Source: Ricinus communis (lineage: Eukaryota > Streptophyta > Magnoliopsida > Malpighiales > Euphorbiaceae). Taken from it: 64,000 nucleotides of DNA. Within the stretch, counting starts at the first letter, position 1; the number at the start of each line of letters is the position of its first letter. The stretch spans positions 32,647,159 through 32,711,158 of the forward strand of contig NC_063257.1 of the NCBI RefSeq assembly GCF_019578655.1, written 5' to 3'. Below are positions 10,112-19,954 of this stretch, piece by piece. The notes below the pieces were generated by a model. The model had not been told where the DNA came from. It saw only the letters and a list, made by a program, of their open reading frames with translations, and made no database searches. Made by a program: the position numbers and the translations under genes.

Positions 10112-10683
10112 TTAGTTAGACTCATTGACCACTCCCTTCATGTGCGGGTTTAACTTGCACTGCGGTCAAACTGCCAGGTTATGGATGTCGTCCATATAAA
10201 TCTTAGGTGAGCAATAAGTGTGGCTAATGCCTGGAATGTCAACATTCTTCCAAGAAAACGCCTTTTGATACTTCCTTGGAGAGGTCAAAGTCATCTCCCT
10301 CTCCTCAGGTGTCAAGTCCGCTACTAGAATGACCGACAAACTGTTGTCTTTGTCTAGATATGCATAGTCGATATGCTTTGGAAGCTCTTTCGACTCAAGA
10401 ACTGGTGGTTCCTTAATTGATGGCCTCAATTTTTGCACACTTACACTATTAATTACAACAAACTTATTATCCTCTTTGCTTGGCTCATTTACTAATAAAA
10501 ATTCAAGCTGCTCCAACATTTCCTCATTTGACAGCTCATGCTCATCTACCATTGGCAAAGTAACTTGTAAAAGGGTCTTCAACCAACATTTCCTGCAACT
10601 GTGTCTCAACAACATCATCAAGTACATTAATAAAAAACATAGTATCATCATGATCTAAGGACTGTCTCATAGAACTATTCAAG
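10112..10683 (-). pseudogene. Element A pol: protease end and start of reverse transcriptase
   Basis: This carries on the frame that enters from 17577 on the far side of the composite insertion: FDL at the insertion point is followed by NSSMRQSLDHDD. After a stop in the linker (10550) comes DEHELSNEEMLEQLEF, then the RT approach PPVLESKELPKHIDYAYL, LTPEE and a degraded GIS segment. The last RT match is QCKLNPHMKGVV near 10120-10160. Right after it the sequence switches to the post-integrase phrase, so the polymerase core (including YxDD), RNase H and integrase are deleted. Confidence 0.8.
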
Positions 10684-11696
10684 TGATGTGCGTAAAATAC
10701 ACACATCTAAATGGGGTTTTTAAGATTGATTTTATGGACATTTGGATGTGAATTGGTCTCAACACTCACCCTATATGTATGTTTGTATGCATTAGGTCCA
10801 AAAGAACTCAAAGAATGAAAAAGGGAAGAATTGGAGCCAGAGCATGAGGAGCTGAGCTCAACATGCGCCGTGTTCCCAACATGGTAATAAACCACGAGCG
10901 TGTTGGGTACATCACATCAGCGAAAAGAAGCTTTTAGGGAGCACAACCACAGTAACACGGCCAGAACACCAGCCCAACACGCCATGGACACGGCGTTGGA
11001 GGCGACAGACGAAGAGAAAGGAGGAGGCTAGGGTTAGAGCGTCCCAAACCCTAATATTTCTCTCGAAGGGTTTTCGAGTTGAAACTAAGGAAAGGAGACT
11101 TGGATCAAGGTTTCATCCCTTCGAAGATCGAAGGTCGATTGATTTCAAACGAGCAAGAGGAACAGAATCGATTCAATCGAACCACTGCGGATTTTGATAA
11201 TGAACATGATTAGCTAGATTGATTAAATCCATTGGGGTTCTTGTTAATTTTGTATTCTTCTTGTTTTCGGTATTAATAAGATAATGCATTATTCATGAGG
11301 CGTTGTGAATTGTGCCGTTGCTTTGTGTGATTGAGAAGTCCATATGGCAATTGGAATTTTATTAGAGATAAGGATAATTAACTAGCCGGATTAGAATTAA
11401 CAAAGCTTAATAGAGCGGATTAAAGCTTAATGCTAATTTAAAAATCAATGCAGAGATTCCAACTTTAGGTTATTAGATTTAGGAATTCGGTTATCTCGGA
11501 GAGAAACTCGATTAAATTCATCCACGGGTAGCATAATTAGACTCACAATCCTTTATCTTTTGTTTGATTGCCAACTAGTTTAGATTCCCTTTAGGTTAGC
11601 TATTAGTTAGTTTAGAAATTATTTATCGCTAATTTTAGGTTAATATAACAAAGAACAAGGAGTAACTCGGGCCTCACCTCCCGAGGAATACGACCT
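10684..11696 (+). repeat. Partial LTR C, + orientation, lacking its U5 end
   Basis: It begins TGATGTGCG and matches the reversed B LTRs up to GAATACGACC near 11690, then stops at the start of B's 3' LTR. Roughly the last 90 bases of a full LTR are missing. There is no PBS and no internal sequence. Confidence 0.85.
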
Positions 11697-13157
11697 TGAT
11701 GTGTGCTACTCGTGTTAGCTACAATATAAGGCAGTGTACCTATCGATGCAGTCTAGCACTAATGGCGAGTGAAAGCCCAGAGTTACTCCTTTGTTATTTG
11801 TTATATTAACCTAAAATTAGCGATAAATAATTTCTAAACTAACTAATAGCTACAAGCTAAGTCCTAAGGGAGATGCAAGAGTGATTGATAAACGAAATAA
11901 CTAAGGCAAGAAGACAAAACCAAAGGGAATCTAAACTAGTTGGCAATCAAACAAAAGATAAAGGATTGGTAAGTCTAATTATGCTACCCATGGATTTAAT
12001 TCTTAATCGAGTTCGGCTTTCCCCGAGATAACCGAATTCCTAAATCTAATAACCTAAAGTTGGAATCTCTTCCTAACGATTGATTTTTAAATTAGCATTA
12101 AGATTTAATCCGCCTCTATTAAGCTTTGTTAATTCTTAATCCGACTAGTTAATTATCCTTATCTCTAAGCGATTATTAACCAGTTCTTGCTATTCAAAAT
12201 TCCAATTGCCATATGGACTTCTCAATCACACAAAGCAATCTAAACACACAATTCACAACGTCTTATGAATAATGAATTATCTTATTAATACTGAAAATAA
12301 GAAGAATACAAAATTAACCCAAGCAATCCAATAATATAATATCAAGCCAACATAGTAAAGAAATCCCAATGGATTTAATCAATCTAGCTAATCATGTTCA
12401 TTATCAAAATCCACAAGAATTCAATTATAACAATGAGTAAAAAGGTAGAGAAAACCCGATTACTCCCTTGGATGAGAGTAAACAGCCCCAAATCCTTTTG
12501 CTCCAAATTGAATCGATTCTTGTTCCTCTTGCTCGATTTGAAAATCAATCGACGAACCTCGCCCAATCTTCGATCTTCGAAGGGAATCTGATTGAAACCT
12601 TGATCCAAGTCTCCTTTTCCCTTAGTTTCAACTCAGAAAACCCTTAGAGAGAGAAATATTAGGGTTTAGGACGTTCTAACCCTAGCCTCCTCCTTTTTTT
12701 CCTCTCTTCATTCTTTTAATTAATACCCCCTGTCGCCTCCAACACGGCCGTGTCCATGGCCGTGTTGGGGACACAGGCTGGTGTTCCTGGCCGTGTTACT
12801 CTCTGTGGCTGTGCTCCCTAAAAGCTTCTTTTTTCGTTGATGTGTGATGTACCCAACACGGCCCGTGTTTGTTATCGTGTTGGGAACACGGCCTGTGCTG
12901 TTTCCCATGTTGAGAACACGGCCAATGTTGAAACCAACACGGCCATGTTCAGCTTCCTCATGCTCGTACTTAGCTCGTTTCAGCAGCTTTGACGTCTAAT
13001 TATGCTCCAATTCTTCCCTTTTTCATTCTTTGACTTCTTTTGGACCTAATGCACACAAACATATGTATAGGGTGAGTGTTGAGACCAATTCACATCCAAA
13101 TGTCCATAAAATCAATCTTAAAAACCCCATTTAGATGTGTGTATTTTACGCACATCA
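11697..13157 (-). repeat. 3' LTR of element B
   Basis: It has TGATGTG and CACATCA ends and is followed on its inner side by a purine tract. An ACACGGCCGTGT-type palindrome cluster lies at about 12740-12955. Together with LTR C it forms a head-to-head inverted repeat of about 1 kb per arm. Confidence 0.9.
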
Positions 13158-13197
13158 AATAACCCCACACTTAGCTCATTGCTTGTCCTCAAGCAAT
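13158..13197 (-). promoter_or_regulatory. Polypurine tract with hairpin, element B
   Basis: The - strand shows ATTGCTT-GAGGAC-AAGCAAT (13178-13197, perfect 7-bp stem), five bases, AGTGTGGGG, then the LTR at 13157. Confidence 0.85.
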
Positions 13198-14451
13198 CAA
13201 AAGTAAAATAAGGAAAATAAACCACTAAGGAACAATACTTAAACTGACAGACAAGCTAGAGAGCTCCTGCACATATCCTTAATAAGCGTAAGTCAAACAA
13301 AAAGAAAAGAAGTAATCAATTCAAGTATCACAACCAAGATGCCAATAATTCACACAATACTGTCTCAACGAAATTATTCAGAACTAACTCCTCACCAGAT
13401 TCACTCTAAATCACTCAAGGTGTTTAAAGGGTAGTGTTTAATCGCTCAATGCATCAACTACTGCCTTATTTTCTATATGCTTGCTCTTAAATCCTACTCC
13501 TACCACTTATGGAGAGTCAACAACCATGTCAAGAGGTCTTTATAAGGGTTGTAATGGGGATTAGGTAGGGGTAGGTAAATTTGGTAAGAGTTGAACCTAT
13601 GGTATTCTGCAATGAAATATATGACATGCACACAAGTCACAATAATCACAAGGGGTAAACGGTGGATAGTAGTCCAAGGTGGGAAATAGGAATCACTTAC
13701 TTTCTTTCTTTTCATCACCTTTCCCTCTTATTCTTCTTTTTATATATTTTTCTTCTTTCTTTTTTTTTCTTTTTTTTTCTTTTTTTCATAAGGGAAGAAC
13801 ATTCACATAATAGAGTGAATTTCTTTTTGGATTGAAGTAAGCTGCTACAAGATTCTAAAGCTATTCCCAAGATAAAAATTCCCAATAAAAACAACTCATT
13901 TGCAAAATCATAACCCAAAGCAGAATAAAACTAAGTGGTAATGGACTATGATAAAAAAATGGTAAAAGAAGGGGTTATCTACAGAATCAATAAACGAATG
14001 AAGGCTATTTGGCTAGAATGAAAAACCTAAGTGCTTCTATCATACCAAAGTGTTAAACTTTCCTTGTGGTCCTCAAAAGCATTACCGAGCAAGTTCTAAA
14101 AGTAAAGACAGTAATTGGCACTCTCAACAAGAAATAAATACAAGCATATAAAGTGTATGCTTACAATTTAGGCTCAATTTCTCACAAGTGTGCTTTTTTG
14201 AGTAGGTTCCAAACACAAATCATCAAAACAGAATTAAATAAACTAAAGCAACTTAGTGCAAAGCTCAAACTAATTATCTTACATTCTTCCGCAAGACTCA
14301 ACACTATCGGTTTTACCCGATCACATGGACATAAACAGGATTTCAAAAGCAAGTCAATAGTAAGAGCATCGAAACAAAGTGAAAAATTTTCAAAATTTTA
14401 CAAAAAATTGCACAAAGAATAAATAAATAATTAAAATGGGATAAATATCAC
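13198..14451 (-). other. Conserved noncoding block of element B
   Basis: Non-coding. It carries the same anchors as A: GGGTTGTAATGGGG (about 13547-13560) and ATTACCGAGCAAGTTCTA (14081-14098). A long T-rich pyrimidine run lies at 13739-13790. Confidence 0.65.
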
Positions 14452-14487
14452 CCACCCCACACTTGAAGGACACACTGTCCTCAGTGT
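14452..14487 (-). promoter_or_regulatory. Distal hairpin and purine tract, element B
   Basis: The - strand shows ACACT-GAGGAC-AGTGT (14472-14487), eight bases, then AGTGTGGGG (14455-14463). It lies just beyond the env-tail stop, as in A. Confidence 0.75.
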
Positions 14488-14534
14488 ACAAAATATAAGA
14501 AATGCAAAAGGGAAAAGAACTAATACTGCCCTGA

Positions 14535-14612
14535 TTATGGCTCCGGAGTGAAAAGAGGTGCATCATTCGGGATATCAGGGCGCTGGCTAGTCTGTGGTAG
14601 AGGAGTGGCTGC
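14535..14612 (-). pseudogene. Env-position ORF, C-terminal scrap of element B
   Basis: About 24 codons ending in APLFTPEP and a stop at 14535-14537 correspond in position to the proline-rich end of A's env-position ORF. They are preceded by an acceptor-like TTATTTGCAG. The rest of the gene is deleted. Confidence 0.4.
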
Positions 14613-14971
14613 AAATAATAAAATAAGGAATTAAAATCGAAACTGAAACAAAAATTAAATAAAATATGAAAACTAAAACTAATAAAATGTTTCAAAACAA
14701 AAGGTTAAAATATTAGAGATTAAAGATAAAGTTTGGGGTGCCTCCCAAAAGCTCTTCTTTTTGATGTGATGAGTCTTTTTAGCTGGACTCATAGTGAAAA
14801 GTAAAAGGGCGTGATCGACGACCATCCATCCTTCTTCCAATGAAATGGCTTCAAGTATCCGCTTAAAGGGATAATCGTCGACTTCCTCTTCCCGACTATC
14901 AAGCAAGCTGCCAGTATGATGGGCAAAACTCGCTCCTCGTATAATTGCACGTAGTCATGATGCTCTAGGGG
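14613..14971 (-). pseudogene. Element B: start of RT joined to post-integrase sequence
   Basis: After the open frame above 14972 a stop is followed by degraded RT-approach residues (YVQLYEERVLPIILAA, FHWKKDG). The sequence then passes to LITSKRRAFGRHPK near 14740, which resembles the post-integrase phrase. RT core, RNase H and integrase are absent, with a breakpoint different from that of A. Confidence 0.6.
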
Positions 14972-15550
14972 CTATTCCAATTTGAAAGCTGGAGTTTCAA
15001 CAATTGGAAGGATCGACGGTTGGGAAATTTCTTCAAGAACATCGATGGTTTTCTCTAGTCCTTGGCTTGGTTCACTTGCTAGAAGAAACTCGAGCTCCTC
15101 CAAGACTTCTTCATTGGATAACTCGTGCTCATCTTCCATCATTGAAGGGACTTGTGGAAAATCCACTAAAAATTCCTCTAACTGCAACTCAGCATCATCA
15201 ACTATACGTTCTTGTTGATAGTCTTTCAAAGGAATCATGTTCGCCTCTTCCTTTTCTGGTTCCATCTCCATGTTCAAGAAATCATCTTGCACATAGGCAT
15301 CATTGTCAAACATAATAGATAAACCAGAAAGATTCTCACCTGAACGCAAAGTGATGGTGCTCAAATGCTCCTCGGATTCAGTAGCGTTTGATGGAGTTCC
15401 CAATTGCTCTTCAGCTAGTAACTTAAAGATTAAGCCTACTTGATGCTCTATGTTGTTAATGGAGGCTTGTTGATCTTCAAGTATCCTCTCTGTTTGTTGG
15501 AATCTATCATCAAGACTTGTAATGAACCTTATCATCAGCTCCTCCGACAC
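14972..15550 (-). pseudogene. Element B: gag C-terminus fused in frame to the post-protease linker
   Basis: This is an open frame of 192 codons. It holds the gag C-terminal signature TITLRSGENL, then EKEEANMIPLKDYQ, which in A is followed by the rest of gag and protease. Here it passes directly to VDDAELQLEEFL and DEHELSNEEVLEELEFLL, which in A lie after protease. The aspartic protease has been cut out without breaking the frame. The acidic product has no known activity. Confidence 0.7.
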
Positions 15551-16117
15551 TAACTCTTCATCTTGAGTTGAAGGTGCAAGATTAAATTTCTTGATGTGGT
15601 TGCTGAGATTCTGGTGGTTCTAGGCCATCTAAGCTCCATCCATAGGGTGAATGAGTGCTCCACTCTTAATTATAGGTGCTTCCATATGAGTCATTTGGCC
15701 AATTGCCCGTATAATTCACCTGTTCACAGTTATAAGAATAAGGAGTAAAATCACTGCACAATGGACAATCATTACTCAAATGTAAACCACAACAAAATTC
15801 ATAAAAAACTTGAGATGAAAGGATAGGAGTGGAGAGTTGATCGGTAGCCCTGCAAAACGATTCCACTCGAGCTTCTAAAGATGCACGGGTATCCCAATTT
15901 TTAGCACTCTTTTGGTTCCTAATCCTATTTTCCAATTCGTCATACAAAGAGTTTGAGTTTAGCATTGAACCTCCTTATCATTCACTATCTGAATCATAAA
16001 TTTAAACTAAATAAATATGTACAAATAAAATAAAATAAATAAACAAAAAAATCATAAAATAATAAAAAAAATGGCTAAATTAACAAATAGCAAATTTCAC
16101 TCTAGTTTTCAAACAAT
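15551..16117 (-). pseudogene. Element B: gag remnant
   Basis: The stretch 15666-15965 encodes the region after the gag core, including a Cys-rich segment (FCCGLHLSNDCPLC) that resembles the zinc-knuckle neighbourhood of Athila gag. The gag core itself is missing, as the frame starts close to the PBS. Stops separate it from the next frame. About 150 bp between it and the PBS are noncoding and AT-rich. Confidence 0.55.
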
Positions 16118-16135
16118 TCCCCGGAAACGGCGCCA
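16118..16135 (-). promoter_or_regulatory. Primer binding site of element B
   Basis: The - strand is TGGCGCCGTTTCCGGGGA, six bases inside the 5' LTR end. This is the usual Athila-type tRNA primer site. Confidence 0.9.
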
Positions 16136-16141
16136 AAAACT

Positions 16142-17576
16142 TGATGTGTGCTAAGTCAAGCAAGACTATGACCTAAGGCAGTGTACCTATTAGTGGAGTA
16201 TAGCTAACGGCAAGTACCAAGTGTCGTATTCCCCAAAGAACGTGTGAACCTAAATCTACTCAATCTTCTTTGTTATCTAATCACAGAAAATAATTGGTGT
16301 TAATGAATAATTCTTAAATTAACTAATAGCTACTCTAATTGTTGTCGAACTATGAATACTAGGGAATGATTAATTCAAGTAAAGGAATAACCCTTTAGGA
16401 ATTCTTATCTCTAAGGAATGGAAACTAAGGGTGGAATTGATTGATTGAATCCAATTTTCGTGGGAAAATCTCTACACAATTAATGCCTTTCTCAAGGACA
16501 CTAACATCTTAACTTAGATTAATTAGGTTGAAATCTCTTCCTAACTCTAATTACCCAAATTAGCATTATGTACCATTTAACACTATTGAGAGTTGTTAAT
16601 TCTCAATCCGGTAGAATGAACACCCTATCTCTAGGCGAATTCAATTCTAGGTTGCAAAGGACAATCCAAACCTAAACGTCTTTCTCAAGATCATTCAAAT
16701 TTCAAAAATCATTCAACAAGATATGAAGAACAAATCAATAAATACTTCCATTGCAAACCAATATTGACAATCAATACATTCAATTCAAAATTGAAGTACA
16801 AAAATCCCTAGATAAAGAACCCCAATGGGTTAATAAGTTTAGCTAATCATGTTCATAATCACAACCAACAAGAATTCAATTGCAAAAAAATGAGTAAAGG
16901 TAGAAGAACTCAAATACACCTTTGGATGAGAGTAAATAGCTCCAATTCCTCGTGCCCAATTTTGGATCGATTCTTGTTCCTCTTACTCGGATTGAAACCA
17001 ATCGACAATCCTCGCCAATCTTTGATCTTCGAAGAGAATCTAAGTGAAACCTTGATCCAAGTCTCCTTTTCTCTTAGTTTCAACTTAGAAAACCCTTAGA
17101 CAGAGAAAAAGATGAGTTTTGGACGTACTAACCCTAGCTGCCCCCTTTTTTCTCTTTTCTTTCTTTTTAAATGAATTTGACCAGCTGCCATGAACATGGC
17201 CGTGTTGATGCCCGTGTTCCCAACACGTTCTGGTGTTGATGCCCGTGTTACTCTCTGTGGCCGTGCTCCCTAAAAACCTGTTTCCTTTGATGTTTGTTGC
17301 ATCCACCACGGCCGTGTTAATGGCCATGTTAGGAACACGGTCAGTGTTGAATCCAACACGACCGTGTTGACCTTCCTCATGGGCATACTTAGCTTGTTTC
17401 GGTAGCTTTGACATCCAATTATGCTCCAATTCTTCCCTTTATCATACTTTGGCTTCTTTTGGACCTAATGCACACAAACAGACACATAGGGTGAGTGTTG
17501 GGACCAATTCACATCCAAATATACATAAAATCAATCTTAAAAACCCCATTTAGATGTATGTATTTTACGCACATCA
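16142..17576 (-). repeat. 5' LTR of element B
   Basis: It starts TGATGTGCG on the - strand at 17576 and ends CACACATCA at 16142. The palindrome cluster lies at about 17190-17370. It is the right end of the composite insertion. Confidence 0.92.
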
Positions 17577-18457
17577 TCAAGTCAAAGGTGACATTCTCAT
17601 CTCCTACCCTAAGTTTAAGCTTTCCATTATAAAAATCTATAATTGCTCTAGATTTTGCTAGGAAAGGTCTACCTAGAATCAAAAGTACACTACTCTAACC
17701 ATCCATGTCTAATATCACAAAGTCAATAGAAAATATGAATTTATCCACCTTAATAAGCACATTCTCTATAATACCCCTAGGATACTTGACTGAGCTATCA
17801 GGTAGTTGTATACTCATCCTAGTAGGTTTTGTCTTTCCTAGCCCCAACTTAGCAAATAGGTTGTACGACATTATATTAATGCTAGCTCCTAAATCAGCTA
17901 AAGCATCACTAATAGTTAAGTCACCTATAACACAAGGGATAGTAAAACTCCTTGGATCATGTTTCTTTTCCGGTAACTTGTTCTGGAAAATCGCTTAACA
18001 TTCCTCGTTTAGCGTCACGAATGCCAGGTCCTCCAACTTCCTTTTGTTGCTAAGGATCTCTTTTAAGAACTTCACATATCTAGGCATCTGCGAAATAGCT
18101 TCAATAAAAGGTAAGTTTATGTGTAGTTGTTTAAATACATCAAGAAATTTACCAAAGTGCTGCTTGACTTGTGCCTGCTTCAACCTAGCAAGGTACAAAA
18201 TTTTAGGCTGGTATTCCCTAAGTGGAATCTTCCTTACCTCTTCCTTTTCTGGTTCCATCACCTTGCTATCTCCATCTTTCCTATCCGAACCTACTTGCAC
18301 AACATCATCATCATTAGGAATAAGAATAGAACCAGGAATATACTTACCTGATCGCAAAGTGATTGTGTTCACATGCTCTCTCGGGTTGGACTCTGTATTT
18401 CTAGGTAGAGTCCTCGGCTGCCTCTCAGCCATCATCTTAGAATTTTGGCCTATCTGA
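17577..18457 (-). pseudogene. Element A gag C-terminus and aspartic protease
   Basis: This is the Athila gag-pro junction, read from 18457 down. The signature NTITLRSGKYI is followed by LPFIEAISQMPRYVKFLKEI, then, after one stop (17995), SFTIPCVIGDL and DLGASINIMSYNLF, the plant-type protease active site (D-L-G-A). ILGRPFLAKSRAIID and GDENVTFDL complete the fold and run straight into the insertion point of the composite. Two in-frame stops are present. This protease would process the Gag-Pol polyprotein in the particle. Confidence 0.88.
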
Positions 18458-19799
18458 TTCTCTAAGTTCTGAATGGAGGCCTATTGATTTTTAAAAGCTG
18501 TGTCCCTCTGTTGGAATCTGGTCTCTGAAGCGGACACAAACTTCATCATAAGCTCCTATAAGTTAGGCTTTTTTCTCTTAATTCTGAGGAGACTGAGGTG
18601 GTAGAACAGATTGTTGCAGCTGCTGATATAGTCGCTGAAACCCTGATGGCCCCTGGTTGTTGTTGTTCCTCTATCCAAAGTTTAAATAATTTCTCCATCC
18701 CGGATTATAAGTGTTGCTATACAGGTTGTTCTGCTACCTAGGCCTTCTTCCTATATAGTCTACTATTCATGGTTAGATGAAGAAGAGGAAGCAAACATAC
18801 CTCCCGAGATACAGTTACTACTATAATGCAGGCCACCACAAAACTCACAGCTTGCTTGAGCTGCTTGGACATGCATCTAGAGTTGATCAAGTTTCTTAGA
18901 TAATAACTCTACTTGAGCTGCCAAGGCTGCAGTGGCATCCAACTGGTGTACACTCCTTTGACGTCCCGTCCTGCTCCTAGTAGTGTACCACTAGTAATTG
19001 TTTGTGGCCATCTCCTCAATCAAGCTTTGGGCTTGCTCTGGTGTCTTGCTGCTCAAAGAACCACCTACAGCTGCATCTACCATATGCTTAATAGCCAAAT
19101 TCAAACCATTACAAAAAGTTTGTACGTATAACCAGATTGGCAATCCATGGTATGGGCAGCATCGTAGTAGGTCCTTGTACCTCTCCTAATGTCGTGCATC
19201 GAATCATCGTCAAATTGCATAAAAGAAGATATATCATTTCTAAGTTTAGTAGTTTTAAAGGGAGGAAAGTACTTAAACAAAAATTTCTCTACCAAAGAAT
19301 CGCAAGTAGTGATAGTGTTTAGAGGTAGTGACTGTAGCTACAGCTTTGCTTTATCCCTCAAAGAAAATGGAAACAAGCGGAGATAAATTGCATCATCTGT
19401 TGTCCCATTAATCTTGAAAGTATCACAAATCTCCAAGAAACTGGCTATATGCAAGTTAGGATCCTATTTGGCAAGCCTCTGAACTGAACCGTTTGCTGCA
19501 CCATCTGAATCACATTAGGATTTATTTCAAAATTATTGGCGGGCAACAACCGGTCTCATAATGCATGTTTGCATCCCCTATAGCGATGGTTTCGCAAAAT
19601 CATACATTGTTTGGTTATTTTCATTATTGTCGTTGGCGTCTACCATCTCTACTGTAATGTCTTTTGGTTCAATCTTATGTATGGCTTTTCCAACCTGAAT
19701 CTCTTCCTCCTCTATGTTCAATCGCTTTCTTAACTACCTGAGTGATTGCTCTAGTTCTGGTAGAAGGTCTACTAGATCAGGATTGGACCTCCTGGTCAT
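18458..19799 (-). pseudogene. Element A gag
   Basis: The capsid-nucleocapsid gene of the element starts at the Met at 19799 (MTRRSNPDLVDLLPELEQSL). The core has DPNLHIASFLEICDTFKING, LFPFSLRDKAK and KYFPPFKTTKLRN, the standard Athila retrotransposon-gag motifs, between about 19500 and 19220. Beyond this are frameshifts and stops (for instance near 19100 and 18560). A glutamine-rich and asparagine-rich stretch near 18600-18700 precedes the TITLRSG region. About 130 bases separate the start from the PBS. Confidence 0.85.
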
Positions 19800-19930
19800 A
19801 CACTACCTGAAATAACAAATAACCAACAACACAAATGAATAAAAGAATAAAATCAAACAAAAATAAAGAATAAAGAATAAATGGCTAAATTAACAAGAAC
19901 ACACAGTTCAAAATATTTCTTAAAACAAAG

Positions 19931-19948
19931 TCCCGAGCAACGGTGCTA
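19931..19948 (-). promoter_or_regulatory. Primer binding site of element A
   Basis: The - strand is TAGCACCGTTGCTCGGGA, a mutated form of the Athila site TGGCGCCGTTGCCGGGGA type, six bases from the LTR end at 19955. Confidence 0.8.
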
Positions 19949-19954
19949 AAAACT

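Larger units (their letters stand above)
10684..17576. mobile_element. Composite insertion C+B with inverted LTR ends
   Basis: The block is flanked by tcaag at 10679-10683 and 17577-17581, and A's reading frame rejoins exactly when it is removed. Both outer ends are the U3 start of the same LTR family (TGATGTGCG at the left, its complement CGCACATCA at the right). Inside are a partial + strand LTR (C) and a complete - strand element (B). A normal insertion would have one U3 and one U5 end. Confidence 0.85.
11697..17576 (-). mobile_element. Element B: gutted Athila-type retrotransposon
   Basis: Complete LTRs (11697-13157 and 16142-17576) flank only about 3 kb of internal sequence: PBS, a gag remnant, a linker frame, a short RT start, the env tail and the PPT block. 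It cannot have encoded its own polymerase. The two LTRs differ by many substitutions and indels. Confidence 0.88.

Noticed and set aside
10684..17576. Two independent insertions, LTR C and element B
   Set aside because: B does not return into LTR C on its right side; instead element A resumes at the tcaag duplication in frame, so one event is simpler.
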